Assembly (NCBI RefSeq): GCF_003858645.1
Contig: NZ_RQJP01000005.1
Coordinates: forward strand, 186,001 to 250,000
Source of the DNA: Larkinella knui
Lineage (GTDB): Bacteria > Bacteroidota > Bacteroidia > Cytophagales > Spirosomataceae
Length of the DNA stretch: 64,000 nt
Reading direction: 5' to 3'
Both the position numbers and the translations under genes were made by a program. Of the stretch, positions 7,191 through 15,736 are shown piece by piece (the first letter of the stretch is position 1; the number at the start of each line of letters is the position of its first letter). Under the pieces are notes generated by a model. That model searched no databases. It saw nothing but the letters and a program-made list of their open reading frames with translations, and had not been told where the DNA came from.

Positions 7191-8444
7191 TTACCTTAAA
7201 TCAACGCTGTGGTCGTTCGGGAAGTCTTCGCCACTCCAGATTCGCTGTGAACTCCATTTGACCGGCGCATCGGCCCAGAACGGGTCCGAATCGGGCAATC
7301 CGAGCGGCAGAAAAAGCGCGGTGCAGAGGTAAGGGCTACCCTGGTTGTTGTAGACGTCGGCAATGTCGGGCTGCGAACCATACAGGCCGAGGGTCAGCCA
7401 GCCGTTGCGGTAGGTCGACGGGCTTTCGAGCGTTTTTCTCAAAACCGCCGTCAGGGCACCGCGGACCTGAGCCGGTTTCAGTTGTTCCGGCAAGGCTTTC
7501 CGCCAGGCCATGTCTGCCAGATGATGAAAGGCTGCTCCGCGGTAAATAATCGAACGGCCGGTTGCGGGAAATGTGCCATCCGGGTTGATCAGCCGTTCCT
7601 GAATGACGGCAAACCGCTCGTTCCGTTTCTTTATTTTCAGCGTCATGTCCTTGTACGAACCGGTTTTGCTGCTGATGAGCCCGGAAATCGTGGCCAGATA
7701 CGGATGCATCACATAGCTGTTGTAATAATCGAACGCGAAGTGCGTCCCGTCGGAATACAGGCCATCGCCCACATACCACTGTTCCAGTTGCTGGAGGGCA
7801 TAATCGACCCGCATCGGGTCCCATTCGTAGCCGTATCGGCAGAAGAACGTTTCGGTCATGGCCGAAAAAAGCAGCCAGTTCGAGAATCCCGGTCGAAACC
7901 GGCGGGTCACTTTGAAGGAACGGACCAGCCGATCCCGGGTTTTTGGGTCGAGATTTTCCCACAGCCACGGTGCCCGTACCAACGCAAAAGCCAGAAACGA
8001 CGCGTCGACCAGTTGTTGGGCAGCCACATCGAAACGCATGTAATCGTTGGCCGTCGAATCCAGCGCATTCGAAAGCCCTTTCAGCGTCCACTGGCGGTAT
8101 TGGTTGCGCAGCGCCACCTCCTCCGCCGTTCCGCCTTCGAGTTGCAGCCAGGGCGCGATGCCGCTCAGGACCCGACCCAGCACTTCGAGGTATTGTACCT
8201 GAATGCGTTGCGCCTTATTGTCGACCCGTTGGGAGGTGATCTGGGGCATCACGATGCGGAGACTATCGTGGGCCAGGCTGCGCAGAACCGGCCGGACCAT
8301 TTTATCCATTTCCGCCAGCCAAAGCTGGCGGTCACTCAGCACAGGCGGTTTTTTGGCAACGGTTTTTTTCTGGGCATAACCGGAATTGGCCAGCATTGCC
8401 AGCAATAGCCAAAGCAGTAAACAGGTAACGGTATTTCTTTTCAT
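7191..8444 (-). CDS. Exported DUF2264 domain protein
   Basis: A 417-residue secreted protein. The signal peptide (M-K-R-N-T-V-T-C-L-L-L-W, ending G-Y-A-Q) fixes the start at 8444; 25 extra residues upstream would mask it. The mature part is a DUF2264 domain: W-L-Q-L-E-G-G near the start, then R-F-R-P-G-F-S-N-W-L-L-F-S-A-M-T-E and G-D-G-L-Y-S-D-G-T-H-F-A-F-D-Y-Y-N-S-Y-V, characteristic of this alpha/alpha-toroid-like family often found in polysaccharide loci. The catalytic function is not established; a role in uronate- or sugar-containing polymer use is inference. It lies downstream of icd on the same strand, separated by a long perfect hairpin. Confidence 0.85.
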   Translation of the reverse strand: MKRNTVTCLLLWLLLAMLANSGYAQKKTVAKKPPVLSDRQLWLAEMDKMVRPVLRSLAHDSLRIVMPQITSQRVDNKAQRIQVQYLEVLGRVLSGIAPWLQLEGGTAEEVALRNQYRQWTLKGLSNALDSTANDYMRFDVAAQQLVDASFLAFALVRAPWLWENLDPKTRDRLVRSFKVTRRFRPGFSNWLLFSAMTETFFCRYGYEWDPMRVDYALQQLEQWYVGDGLYSDGTHFAFDYYNSYVMHPYLATISGLISSKTGSYKDMTLKIKKRNERFAVIQERLINPDGTFPATGRSIIYRGAAFHHLADMAWRKALPEQLKPAQVRGALTAVLRKTLESPSTYRNGWLTLGLYGSQPDIADVYNNQGSPYLCTALFLPLGLPDSDPFWADAPVKWSSQRIWSGEDFPNDHSVDLR

Positions 8445-8531
8445 GTGGAGTATGCCAAGGGCGCCGGGATTGTGTAGACCAACTCGATCGAAATTTACAA
8501 AACCGGGCGTTGGCAACACGGAGCAGAATAA

Positions 8532-8618
8532 AATAGATAGGCGATCCCCGCCTGGCTTACACCTGACAGGTTTCTGAAACCTGTCAGGTGTAAGCCAGGC
8601 GGGGATCGCCTATCTATT
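8532..8618. repeat. Perfect 42-bp inverted repeat 3' of icd
   Basis: Arms 8532-8573 and 8577-8618 are perfect reverse complements over 42 bp with a 3-nt spacer (CTG). The structure begins 10 nt past the icd stop codon, reading on the minus strand. It should form an extremely stable RNA hairpin and could also extrude as a DNA cruciform. No clear U-tract follows, so it may be a terminator variant or a 3'-end stabiliser. Confidence 0.95.
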
Positions 8619-8628
8619 ACCTTACCAA

Positions 8629-9849
8629 TTAACCCAGCTTCACCTTCAGATTCTGATCCAGTGCTTCCAGGAAATCTTCGGTGTTGAGGTAGTGTTCGCC
8701 AGCGACGAGTTTGGTGCCGCTCGGGAAAGCCGACAACGCCAGATCTTTCGTCATTTTACCGCTTTCAACGGTTTCGACGCACACTTCTTCCAGGGCCAGA
8801 CTGAAGTCGATCAGCGCCTGGTTGCCGTCCAGTTTACCCCGGAAAGCCAGACCGCGCGTCCAGGCAAAAATCGAAGCAATCGGGTTGGTCGAGGTTGGGT
8901 TGCCTTTCTGGTGTTCGCGGTAGTGGCGCGTTACCGTACCGTGGGCCGCTTCCGCTTCCATCGTTTTGCCGTCGGGCGTAACCAGCACGGACGTCATCAA
9001 ACCGAGTGAGCCAAAACCCTGCGCAACGGTATCCGACTGAACGTCACCGTCGTAGTTCTTACACGCCCAGACAAAGTTGCCTTCCCATTTCAGGGCCGAA
9101 GCCACCATGTCGTCGATCAGGCGGTGTTCGTAGTGAACGCCTTTGGCTTTGAATTCGGCGTCGTAAATCTCCTGGAAAATATCCTTGAAACGACCGTCGT
9201 ATTTTTTCAGAATCGTGTTTTTGGTCGACAGGTACAGCGGCCAGTTTTTCTGCAACGCCATGTTGAAACACGCATGGGCAAAACCGCGGATGGATTCGTC
9301 GACGTTGTACATGCCCATCGCCACACCCGGACCCTGGAACTGGTACACTTCGTATTCCTGCACGGTTCCGTCTTCGCCTTCAAATTTCATCGTCAGCTTG
9401 CCTTTGCCCGGTACGAGGAAATCCGTCGCGCGGTATTGGTCACCGAACGCGTGACGGCCGACGATGATCGGGGCGGTCCAGTTAGTAACCAGACGCGGCA
9501 CATTTTTGATCACAATCGGTTCGCGGAAAACCGTACCGTCCAGAATGTTCCGGATGGTGCCGTTCGGCGATTTCCACATTTGTTTCAGATTGAATTCTTT
9601 AACACGGTCTTCGTCGGGCGTGATGGTGGCGCATTTGATACCGACACCGTATTCTTTGATGGCATTGGCGGCATCGATCGTCACCTGGTCGTTGGTCTCA
9701 TCGCGGTATTCAACGCCCAAATCGTAGTATTTAATGTCAACGTCGATGTAAGGGAGGATGAGCTTGTCTTTGATAAACTTCCAGATAATGCGGGTCATTT
9801 CGTCGCCATCCAGTTCGACAACCGGATTTGCCACTTTAATTTTCTCCAT
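8629..9849 (-). CDS. icd: NADP-dependent isocitrate dehydrogenase (eukaryotic-like type)
   Basis: Converts isocitrate to 2-oxoglutarate and CO2 with NADP+ in the TCA cycle. The 406-residue product is of the homodimeric IDH type shared with eukaryotic cytosolic enzymes. It begins with [14 protein letters not shown] and has the substrate loop [21 protein letters not shown], the metal-binding D-D-M-V-A and Y-D-G-D-V-Q-S-D, and the cofactor motif [10 protein letters not shown]. The start at 9849 (M-E-K-I-K-V) is preferred to 9867 by family alignment. A TACCTTTG -7 box lies 44 bp upstream within a 60-bp sequence repeated at the neighbouring toxin-antitoxin locus. Confidence 0.97.
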   Translation of the reverse strand: MEKIKVANPVVELDGDEMTRIIWKFIKDKLILPYIDVDIKYYDLGVEYRDETNDQVTIDAANAIKEYGVGIKCATITPDEDRVKEFNLKQMWKSPNGTIRNILDGTVFREPIVIKNVPRLVTNWTAPIIVGRHAFGDQYRATDFLVPGKGKLTMKFEGEDGTVQEYEVYQFQGPGVAMGMYNVDESIRGFAHACFNMALQKNWPLYLSTKNTILKKYDGRFKDIFQEIYDAEFKAKGVHYEHRLIDDMVASALKWEGNFVWACKNYDGDVQSDTVAQGFGSLGLMTSVLVTPDGKTMEAEAAHGTVTRHYREHQKGNPTSTNPIASIFAWTRGLAFRGKLDGNQALIDFSLALEEVCVETVESGKMTKDLALSAFPSGTKLVAGEHYLNTEDFLEALDQNLKVKLG

Positions 9850-9871
9850 TTGTTTTCTATCAATCAAGTGA

Positions 9872-9931
9872 AACGATACAGGAAATCAGCCGCAAAGGTA
9901 ACAATTCTGCCAATACCGGGAAACGAAAGCG
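9872..9931. repeat. 60-bp direct repeat, copy A (icd promoter)
   Basis: This block is identical in 59 of 60 positions to 10573-10632, 701 bp away and in the same orientation. It holds the icd promoter (-7 box TACCTTTG on the minus strand at 9893-9900). The two copies bracket the VapBC-like module. Confidence 0.92.
9893..9900 (-). promoter_or_regulatory. icd promoter -7 box
   Basis: TACCTTTG on the minus strand matches TAnnTTTG exactly. A TTTC occurs 19 bp upstream where the -33 TTTG is expected. A start near 9886 gives a leader of about 37 nt to the icd ATG. Confidence 0.65.
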
Positions 9932-9978
9932 GAGGAATAGAATGGGGAACTGAGGAGATGGTCTGAATAAAACGGATG

Positions 9979-10363
9979 CTACCAAAGCCAGCGGATTGGA
10001 TAAGGAGGAATATTGCTGTCCCTGGTCACAAGAATCAGGTCTTCCACCAGACTTTGAGCAATCAATAATCGATCGAATGGGTCACGGTGATGCATCTCAT
10101 GTTAATAATGCCTGGGTATGCTGAAATGTGATTGGTAACAATTCAAAACCGTTTTGATCAATCAAGGCTAATAAATTGTCGTAACCCGGTTTGAAAGTAA
10201 GGGTGCCAAGCCGGATTTTGATCGCCATTTCCCACAAACTGACCACGCTGACGAATGAACTATTCCGAATATCTTCAATCTTAGATCGGGCCGTAGACGA
10301 TAACTCTTTGGTGTTGCCATTGAGAAACCAAATTAGGGTGTGTGTATCCAGCAGTAAATCCAT
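9979..10363 (-). pseudogene. vapC: PIN-domain (VapC-like) toxin gene, frameshifted
   Basis: The first 88 codons encode the N-terminal part of a type II PIN-domain ribonuclease toxin (M-D-L-L-L-D-T-H-T-L-I-W-F, then S-L-W-E-M-A-I-K), ending at a premature TGA at 10097-10099. The next frame supplies the missing C-terminus: H-H-R-D-P-F-D-R-L-L-I-A-Q, V-T-R-D-S-N-I and the closing Y-P-I-R-W-L-W, stop at 9979. The whole interval is 385 bp, one more than 128 codons, so a single inserted base near 10100 explains it. The shift separates the first catalytic Asp from the later acidic residues, so the toxin is probably inactive unless this is a sequencing error. It overlaps the antitoxin stop by one base. 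Confidence 0.85.
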
Positions 10364-10569
10364 TACATATAATCAGCGAAGTCGTCCAGCGGTTTATCAA
10401 AGTCGGGAGACATCTTGAATTGCCCTTTCGCACTACCAAAAACCGGACGTTTTCCGAGTTGATCGACCTTCTTCTGCTTTGCTTTTAGAAAGTCAATAAA
10501 GTCGCCTACCTCAGCCTGATAAGGAGGAGGTAGAGTCTGTAGCTTTTTATAAAATTCCAGGTAAGTCAT
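10363..10569 (-). CDS. DUF2281 (VapB-like) antitoxin
   Basis: A 68-residue protein of the DUF2281 type that pairs with PIN toxins. It has an N-terminal helical part (L-P-P-P-Y-Q-A-E-V-G-D-F-I-D-F-L), a basic linker, then the typical toxin-contacting tail R-P-V-F-G-S-A-K-G-Q-F-K-M-S-P-D-F-D and L-D-D-F-A-D-Y-M. The start at 10569 matches family length; a start at 10641 would read through a promoter repeat. It overlaps the toxin gene start by one base. In family members the antitoxin usually represses its own operon, but no operator could be identified here. Confidence 0.85.
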   Translation of the reverse strand: MTYLEFYKKLQTLPPPYQAEVGDFIDFLKAKQKKVDQLGKRPVFGSAKGQFKMSPDFDKPLDDFADYM

Positions 10570-10572
10570 CGG

Positions 10573-10632
10573 AACGATACAGGAAATCAGCCGCAAAGGT
10601 AACAATTCTGCCAATACCGGGAAATGAAAGCG
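10573..10632. repeat. 60-bp direct repeat, copy B (antitoxin promoter)
   Basis: Near-perfect copy (59/60) of 9872-9931. It ends 4 bp before the antitoxin ATG in the direction of transcription and supplies a TACCTTTG -7 box at 10594-10601. The toxin-antitoxin module therefore appears to use a duplicate of the icd promoter. Recombination between copies would remove the module cleanly. Confidence 0.92.
10594..10601 (-). promoter_or_regulatory. Antitoxin-toxin promoter -7 box
   Basis: TACCTTTG on the minus strand, the duplicate of the icd -7 box with the same TTTC 19 bp upstream. Predicted leader to the antitoxin ATG at 10569 is about 18 nt. Confidence 0.55.
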
Positions 10633-10720
10633 AATGAACAAATAAACGTGCCTTTAGGGGTTTGTTCCGTATATTTAAACACTCTTATCGACTGATTGTT
10701 AAATAAAATTTGGCTATTCC

Positions 10721-12391
10721 ATGAAAAACTTTACAAAAATCTTTTTACTGCTGACAATTGTACCGGTACTCCTTTTTGCACAATCGAAAAAAACCAAGTC
10801 GCCCGATAAACTGGAGCGGCTGAAACAGGAGGCTGTTGCCGAAATCGACAGGCGCAAAGACCAGGCGCAGCAAATCAACGACATGCTTTTCAGTTTCTCC
10901 GAACTGGGTTTTCAGGAGGAGGAAACGTTCAGGTATCTGACGACTTTGCTGGAAAAAGAAGGCTTTAAGGTGCAAAAAGGAATCGCCAATATGCCCACGG
11001 CCTGGATCGCCACCTGGGGCAGCGGCAAACCCGTCATTGCCATCGGGTCCGACGTGGACTGCATTCCGAAAGCCAACCAGAAACCGGGAGTGGCCTACCA
11101 TGATCCGCTGGTTGAGGGAGCCCCCGGCCACGGCGAAGGCCACAACTCCGGCCAGGCGCTGAATATCGTGGCCGCTCTGACGGTGAAGCAGATCATGGAG
11201 CGGGAAAAACTGTCGGGCACGCTGATGCTCTGGCCGGGCGTTGCCGAGGAGTTGGTGGGGGCGAAGGCGTTTTACGTGCGCGACGGCTATTTCAAAGACG
11301 TGGATGCCTGCATTTTTACGCACGTGGGCAACAACCTCGGCGTCTCCCACGGGGATGCGGGCAATACCGGTCTGGTGTCGGTCAAATTTTCGTTTGAAGG
11401 CCAGGCTGCCCACGCGGCCGGAGCGCCCTGGCGGGGTAAAAGTGCGCTGGATGCCGTCGAGTTGATGAACATCGGCTGGAATTTCCGGCGCGAGCACCTC
11501 GAACTGACGCAACGCTCGCATTACGTCATTTCCGACGGCGGAGATCAGCCCAACGTCGTACCGTCGAAAGCCGCCGTCTGGTATTATTTCCGCGAACGGT
11601 CGTATCCGAAAATCAAGAAACTGTTCGATACGGGCGTTAAAATGGCCGAAGGCGCTGCGCTGATGACCGATACGAAGTTTACGTACGAAATTCTGGGTTC
11701 GGCCTGGCCGGGACACTTTAACAAACCGATTGCCGAAGCCATGTACCAGAATATGAAGAAAGTTGGCTTGCCCACCTGGTCGGAAGAGGATCAGATGCTG
11801 GCGAAGGCATCACAAAAAGAATTGCAGGCTCCCAAAGTGGAAGGACTGGCGATGAAACTCGATACGCTCGGCTTGCCGGCGGGTGCTCCGACAACCATGA
11901 TGGGCGGACAAGGCCTGATTTCGACGGGTGGGGCCGGTTCCGACGACATCGCCGATATTTCCTGGTCGCTGCCGACGGTCGTGTTGCGGTATCCGTCCAA
12001 CATTCCGGGTCTGCCGGGCCACCACTGGGCCAACGCCATTTCGATGGCGACACCGATTGCGCACAAGGGCGTGGTGGCCGGTGCCAAAGCCGAGGCTATG
12101 ACGTTGCTGGACATGCTGATGAAACCCGAAATCATCAAAAATGCCTGGGAATATTATACCAAAGAGCAAACGAAAGAAATCAAATACACGCCCCTGATCT
12201 CGCCCAAAGAATACCCGGCGGTTTATCTGAACAGGGAGATTATGGCCAAATTCAAGCCGGAACTGAAGAAATACTACTACGACCCAACGAAATACAAAAC
12301 GTATCTGGAGCAACTGGGCATCAACTATCCGACCCTGCGCGATGATCAGAAGGCGGAATTGATGAAAGAAAAAGAGTCGAAAGGCAAATGA
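10721..12391 (+). CDS. Exported M20-family amidohydrolase (AbgB-like)
   Basis: A 556-residue peptidase/amidohydrolase of the M20 (IAH/AbgB) type, expected to cleave an amide bond using a metal centre. A signal peptide (hydrophobic run ending L-L-F-A-Q-S) predicts export. Family landmarks are S-E-L-G-F-Q-E-E-E-T near residue 60, the metal region G-S-D-V-D-C-I-P, G-H-G-E-G-H-N-S-G-Q with the ligand-type H/N cluster, W-P-G-V-A-E-E-L, and the dimerisation domain G-Q-A-A-H-A-A-G-A-P-W-R-G. AbgB hydrolyses p-aminobenzoyl-glutamate; whether this one does is unknown. It is longer than typical members through a ~75-residue C-terminal extension rich in Lys and Tyr. It is divergent from the antitoxin operon. 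Confidence 0.88.
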   Translation: MKNFTKIFLLLTIVPVLLFAQSKKTKSPDKLERLKQEAVAEIDRRKDQAQQINDMLFSFSELGFQEEETFRYLTTLLEKEGFKVQKGIANMPTAWIATWGSGKPVIAIGSDVDCIPKANQKPGVAYHDPLVEGAPGHGEGHNSGQALNIVAALTVKQIMEREKLSGTLMLWPGVAEELVGAKAFYVRDGYFKDVDACIFTHVGNNLGVSHGDAGNTGLVSVKFSFEGQAAHAAGAPWRGKSALDAVELMNIGWNFRREHLELTQRSHYVISDGGDQPNVVPSKAAVWYYFRERSYPKIKKLFDTGVKMAEGAALMTDTKFTYEILGSAWPGHFNKPIAEAMYQNMKKVGLPTWSEEDQMLAKASQKELQAPKVEGLAMKLDTLGLPAGAPTTMMGGQGLISTGGAGSDDIADISWSLPTVVLRYPSNIPGLPGHHWANAISMATPIAHKGVVAGAKAEAMTLLDMLMKPEIIKNAWEYYTKEQTKEIKYTPLISPKEYPAVYLNREIMAKFKPELKKYYYDPTKYKTYLEQLGINYPTLRDDQKAELMKEKESKGK

Positions 12392-12501
12392 CGGAAATTG
12401 ACTTATTGGGGCATGCGCTGAAGCAGTTTGCCGGAATGGATGAGGAGGCTTTTGCTTTGTCCATTCCCGATCGGCGCAATGCCATCCCGTTTTCCCATTA
12501 A
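12388..12501 (+). pseudogene. Possible truncated start of a regulator
   Basis: An ATG overlaps the amidohydrolase stop (ATGA) and opens 37 codons (M-T-E-I-D-L-L-G-H-A-L-K-Q-F-A-G...) before a TAA. The sequence is vaguely like the extreme N-terminus of Cytophagales Crp/Fnr-type regulators, with nothing after it. It is either a remnant or a tiny coupled ORF. Evidence is weak. Confidence 0.25.
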
Positions 12502-12743
12502 TGGAATAATTGGGTATTGGAAACAAAGGCGCGGGTCTTGATTCTGGCACTCGTGGACGCATCCGGGTCCGGAATCAGGTTGTAGTTTTCGTCTACCCAT
12601 TCTGCCGATTGAACAATTCCGGCAGTTATGACCAGGCCCGCAGCAACCAGACCGCTAAGAATACTCAGTATGCCGCTGGCAGCGATAAAAGCCAGAACGA
12701 AAATAAGGGCCAGAACAATCAGGGCAAGTGTTGGTTTTCTCAT
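12498..12743 (-). CDS. Small hypothetical membrane protein
   Basis: An 81-residue product, M-R-K-P-T-L-A-L-I-V-L followed by two closely spaced hydrophobic segments (about residues 5-24 and 26-45) and a polar tail (V-D-E-N-Y-N-L-I-P-D). The ATG at 12743 is chosen because the upstream in-frame extension to 12824 has no membrane-protein character. No family is recognised. It is convergent with the amidohydrolase gene. The glycine-alanine-leucine helices resemble small stress- or envelope-associated proteins, but that is only resemblance. Confidence 0.5.
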   Translation of the reverse strand: MRKPTLALIVLALIFVLAFIAASGILSILSGLVAAGLVITAGIVQSAEWVDENYNLIPDPDASTSARIKTRAFVSNTQLFH

Positions 12744-12982
12744 GGCAATAAGTAGGATCGATGGTACAAAGGCCGGTCTTTCGGTTTTACATACGGTTGG
12801 ACGGAGAAAAATGGAATAAGTCACACATTCTGAAAAAGCTTTTTACGCGGCTCTGCCGGGGCGGTTTTTTCGACCGGTTTTGTTTTCTTAAGCCAGGTTA
12901 AACGGATTGGCCATAATCCTGCCGAATGTTGTCCTGTTTTAATAAGCAGTAGACAACTTCTAAACGAACGCTCAGGAAAGCC

Positions 12983-13272
12983 AGCAGTACCAAAACCGTC
13001 CTGTTCATTACCGGAGCCTTCGTCGCCGGCAGTGGTTGGAACGAATGGAAAACTTATTTTGAAAGCAAAAGTTTTATAACCCTCGTTAAGAAACCGCCAG
13101 CCGAACGACAGGGATCTGGCCGACCCCGAACTACCGGAATTTTAATGCGTATAAGCCCAATGGTTCGGTATTGGATTACAAGGAATTTTCGGGCCGCAAC
13201 CACTTCGTGCTGGGCCCGCGGACCTGGAAAGAAGATGCCGATTACATTCTGGAATGGCTTGGTACGCACTAA
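12983..13272 (+). pseudogene. Alpha/beta-hydrolase remnant with internal deletion
   Basis: Two pieces of an alpha/beta-hydrolase remain. From 12983 the frame reads T-V-L-F-I-T-G-A-F-V and W-N-E-W-K-T-Y-F-E-S-K, the N-terminal strand and oxyanion region of the family. From about 13125 in another frame it reads V-L-D-Y-K-E-F-S-G-R-N-H-F-V-L-G and W-K-E-D-A-D-Y-I-L-E-W-L, the C-terminal segment with the catalytic His, ending at TAA 13270-13272. The middle, including the nucleophile Ser, is gone, and there is no start codon. About 290 bp survive of an expected ~800. A large inverted repeat begins 2 bp after its stop. Confidence 0.7.
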
Positions 13273-13274
13273 TC

Positions 13275-13547
13275 AAAAGCCTGAAAGGCTTTCATCATTA
13301 GCCCCGGGTATCGCCCGGGGTCGCGTCGGAATGCATTGGATTCGCATCCACGACCCCGGGCGATACCGGTGCCGTGTCGGGATACCCGGTCCCGTGTTGG
13401 AATGCATAGGCGGAGACCATCCAATACGCATTGTATCCACATCCGCGGCCCCGGGCGATACCCGGTCCCGCGTCGGAATGCATTGGATTCGCATCCACGG
13501 CCCCGGGCGATACCCGGGGTTAATGATGAAAGCCCTTCAGGCTTTTT
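13275..13547. repeat. Large compound inverted repeat 3' of kbl
   Basis: Outer arms 13275-13320 and 13501-13547 are reverse complements over 46 positions with two mismatches. Each contains smaller palindromes (CCCCGGGTATCGCCCGGGG and an AAAGCCTGAAAGGCTTT-like stem). Between them are two near-identical ~49-bp direct units (about 13322-13370 and 13470-13519) and an intervening variant. The right arm ends 5 bp from the kbl stop codon; the left arm begins 2 bp after the hydrolase remnant's stop. It is non-coding; short frames running through it are simple shadows. Confidence 0.9.
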
Positions 13548-13551
13548 GGTG

Positions 13552-14769
13552 TTAGGATTGTGTCGCTGTTAGGGTTTTTTCTGCCGGAATAACGCCCAGT
13601 TCGCGACCGATTTTGGTGAACGCCCGAACCGCTTTTTCCAGGTGTTCCGGTTCGTGACCCGCCGAAATCTGCACCCGAATCCGGGCTTTGCCCTGGGGCA
13701 CCACCGGGTAGAAGAAGCCGATGACGTAAATTCCTTCCTCCAGCAGCCGGGCCGCAAACGTCTGCGCCAGCGGAGCGTCGTACAGCATGATCGGAACAAT
13801 GGGGTGTTCGCCGGGCAGAATGTCGAAACCGGCCGCCGTCATGGCCTCCCGGAAATACCGGGTATTGACCTCCAGCTTGTCGCGCAGGGCCGTGGACGAT
13901 TGCAAGATTTCCAGCACTTTCAGCGACGCGCCGACGATGGCCGGAGCGAGCGTATTGGAAAACAGATAAGGCCGGGAACGCTGGCGGAGCAGGTCCACGA
14001 TTTCTTTCCGGGCGGCCGTAAAACCACCCGACGCGCCACCAAGGGCTTTGCCGTAGGTGCCGGTAATGATGTCGATTCGCCCGAATACATTCCGGTATTC
14101 CGGCGTTCCGCGACCGGTTTTGCCCAGAAAACCGCTGGCGTGGCATTCGTCCACCATCACCATTGCGTTGTATCGATCGGCCAGATCACAGATTTTGTCC
14201 AGTTGGGCAATTGTTCCATCCATCGAAAACGCGCCGTCGGTCACGATCAGCTTTCGTCGGCTCGACGATGCCGCCCGGAGTTGTGTTTCCAGATCCGCCA
14301 TGTCGTTGTGCTTATACCGGAACCGTTTGGCTTTGCACAACCGGATGCCGTCGATGATGGACGCGTGGTTGAGTTCGTCCGAAATGATGGCGTCTTCCTC
14401 GCCCAGCAGCGGTTCGAAAACCCCGCCATTGGCGTCAAAAGCGGCCGCGTACAGAATGCAGTCTTCTGCGCCGACAAACTCCGCCGTTTTCCGTTCCAGC
14501 TCTTTGTGAATGTCCTGCGTGCCGCAGATGAACCGCACCGACGACAGGCCGAAACCGTGGCTGTCGAGCGTCTGGTGGGCGGCTTCGATCACCGCCGGAT
14601 GCGACGACAACCCGAGGTAATTATTGGCGCAAAAGTTCAGGACCTGACGACCGCCGTGAATCGCAATAACCGACGATTGGGGCGAAACAATAATGCGTTC
14701 GGATTTATACAAACCGGCCTCCCGAATGGTGTCGAGTTCCTGCCGGAGTTCATCTTTGATACTATACAT
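13552..14769 (-). CDS. kbl: Glycine C-acetyltransferase (2-amino-3-ketobutyrate CoA ligase)
   Basis: A PLP enzyme that cleaves 2-amino-3-ketobutyrate with CoA to glycine and acetyl-CoA, the second step of threonine breakdown. The 405-residue product has the alpha-oxoamine synthase pattern: [25 protein letters not shown]135-A-S stacking on PLP, V-D208-E-C-H210, and the Schiff-base lysine K241 in G-T-Y-G-K-A-L-G-G. Length is normal. It is 4 bp downstream of tdh, so the two form an operon that channels the unstable intermediate. A large inverted repeat follows its stop. Confidence 0.96.
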   Translation of the reverse strand: MYSIKDELRQELDTIREAGLYKSERIIVSPQSSVIAIHGGRQVLNFCANNYLGLSSHPAVIEAAHQTLDSHGFGLSSVRFICGTQDIHKELERKTAEFVGAEDCILYAAAFDANGGVFEPLLGEEDAIISDELNHASIIDGIRLCKAKRFRYKHNDMADLETQLRAASSSRRKLIVTDGAFSMDGTIAQLDKICDLADRYNAMVMVDECHASGFLGKTGRGTPEYRNVFGRIDIITGTYGKALGGASGGFTAARKEIVDLLRQRSRPYLFSNTLAPAIVGASLKVLEILQSSTALRDKLEVNTRYFREAMTAAGFDILPGEHPIVPIMLYDAPLAQTFAARLLEEGIYVIGFFYPVVPQGKARIRVQISAGHEPEHLEKAVRAFTKIGRELGVIPAEKTLTATQS

Positions 14770-14773
14770 GACG

Positions 14774-15736
14774 TTAAGAAGTATGGATAAGTGGTTGATA
14801 AACAGCCGAAAGTCGCGTGATCATTTCCTGCGTCATTCGCGTCAGATCATAATCCGGTTTCCAGCCCCAATCCCGCCGGGCCACCGTATCGTCGATGGTT
14901 TTGGGCCACGAATCGGCGATGGCCTGCCGGAAATCCGGCAAATACCGGGTCGTAAATTCGGGAAAATACGTTTGGATGGATGCCGTCAAGTCAGCGGGCG
15001 TAAAACTCATACCGGTCAGATTGTAGGAAGTCCGGACGCTGATCCGGCTTTCGGGCGCTTCCATCAGCTCCAGCGTGGCCCGCAGGGCATCATCCATGTA
15101 CATCATCGGAAGCAGCGTGTTTTCGGCCAGAAAACAATCGTAGGATTTTCCCTGAACGGCCGCGTGGAAGATGGCCACGGCGTAGTCGGTGGTGCCGCCA
15201 CCCGGCATGGACTGGTAGCTGATCAGGCCCGGAAACCGCAGCGAGCGAACATCCAGACCGTAGCGTTTGTGGTAATACAGGGACCAGTTTTCGGCGGCAA
15301 CCTTGCTGATTCCGTACACCGTGGCCGGGTCCAGAACGGCCGTCTGGGGCGTCTCATACTTGGGCGCATCGTCGCCAAAAGCCGCAATCGAACTCGGAAC
15401 GAACACTTTCCGGATCTGGTGGATGCGCGCTACTTCCAGGACGTTGAGGAGCGTTTGCATGTTCAGGTTCCAGGCCCAGATCGGGTCGGATTCGCCTTTG
15501 GCCGAGAGAATGGCCGCTAAATGGTAAATCTGGGTGACCCGGTGACGCCGGACCAGGGCCGCCAGTTCGTCCGCTTGGGTGGCATCCAACCATTCAAACT
15601 GCCCCTGCTCCCGATCGGGCCGTCGCAGGTCGGCCCCGATGACGTTCCGGAGTCCGTAAATCGCGTGCAGCCGGGGCAGCAGTGCCGTCCCAATCTGGCC
15701 GTTGGCCCCGATGACTAAGATGGTTTCGCGTTTCAT
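14774..15736 (-). CDS. tdh: L-threonine 3-dehydrogenase, SDR type
   Basis: Oxidises L-threonine to 2-amino-3-ketobutyrate with NAD+. This 320-residue enzyme belongs to the short-chain, GalE-like class of TDH rather than the zinc alcohol-dehydrogenase class. Visible features are the dinucleotide motif G-A-N-G-Q-I-G at 10-16, acidic D36 for NAD specificity, V-P-S-S-I-A-A-F with the catalytic Ser around 115-116, Y141-x-x-x-K145 (Y-G-I-S-K), and the family segment F-P-G-L-I-S-Y. It is first in the tdh-kbl operon and divergent from an Lrp/AsnC regulator 214 bp away. Confidence 0.95.
   Translation of the reverse strand: MKRETILVIGANGQIGTALLPRLHAIYGLRNVIGADLRRPDREQGQFEWLDATQADELAALVRRHRVTQIYHLAAILSAKGESDPIWAWNLNMQTLLNVLEVARIHQIRKVFVPSSIAAFGDDAPKYETPQTAVLDPATVYGISKVAAENWSLYYHKRYGLDVRSLRFPGLISYQSMPGGGTTDYAVAIFHAAVQGKSYDCFLAENTLLPMMYMDDALRATLELMEAPESRISVRTSYNLTGMSFTPADLTASIQTYFPEFTTRYLPDFRQAIADSWPKTIDDTVARRDWGWKPDYDLTRMTQEMITRLSAVYQPLIHTS

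Noticed and set aside
13145-13572. Overlapping frames up to 136 codons through the kbl 3' repeat
   Set aside because: They are translations of the repeat units and of the hydrolase remnant's wrong frames.
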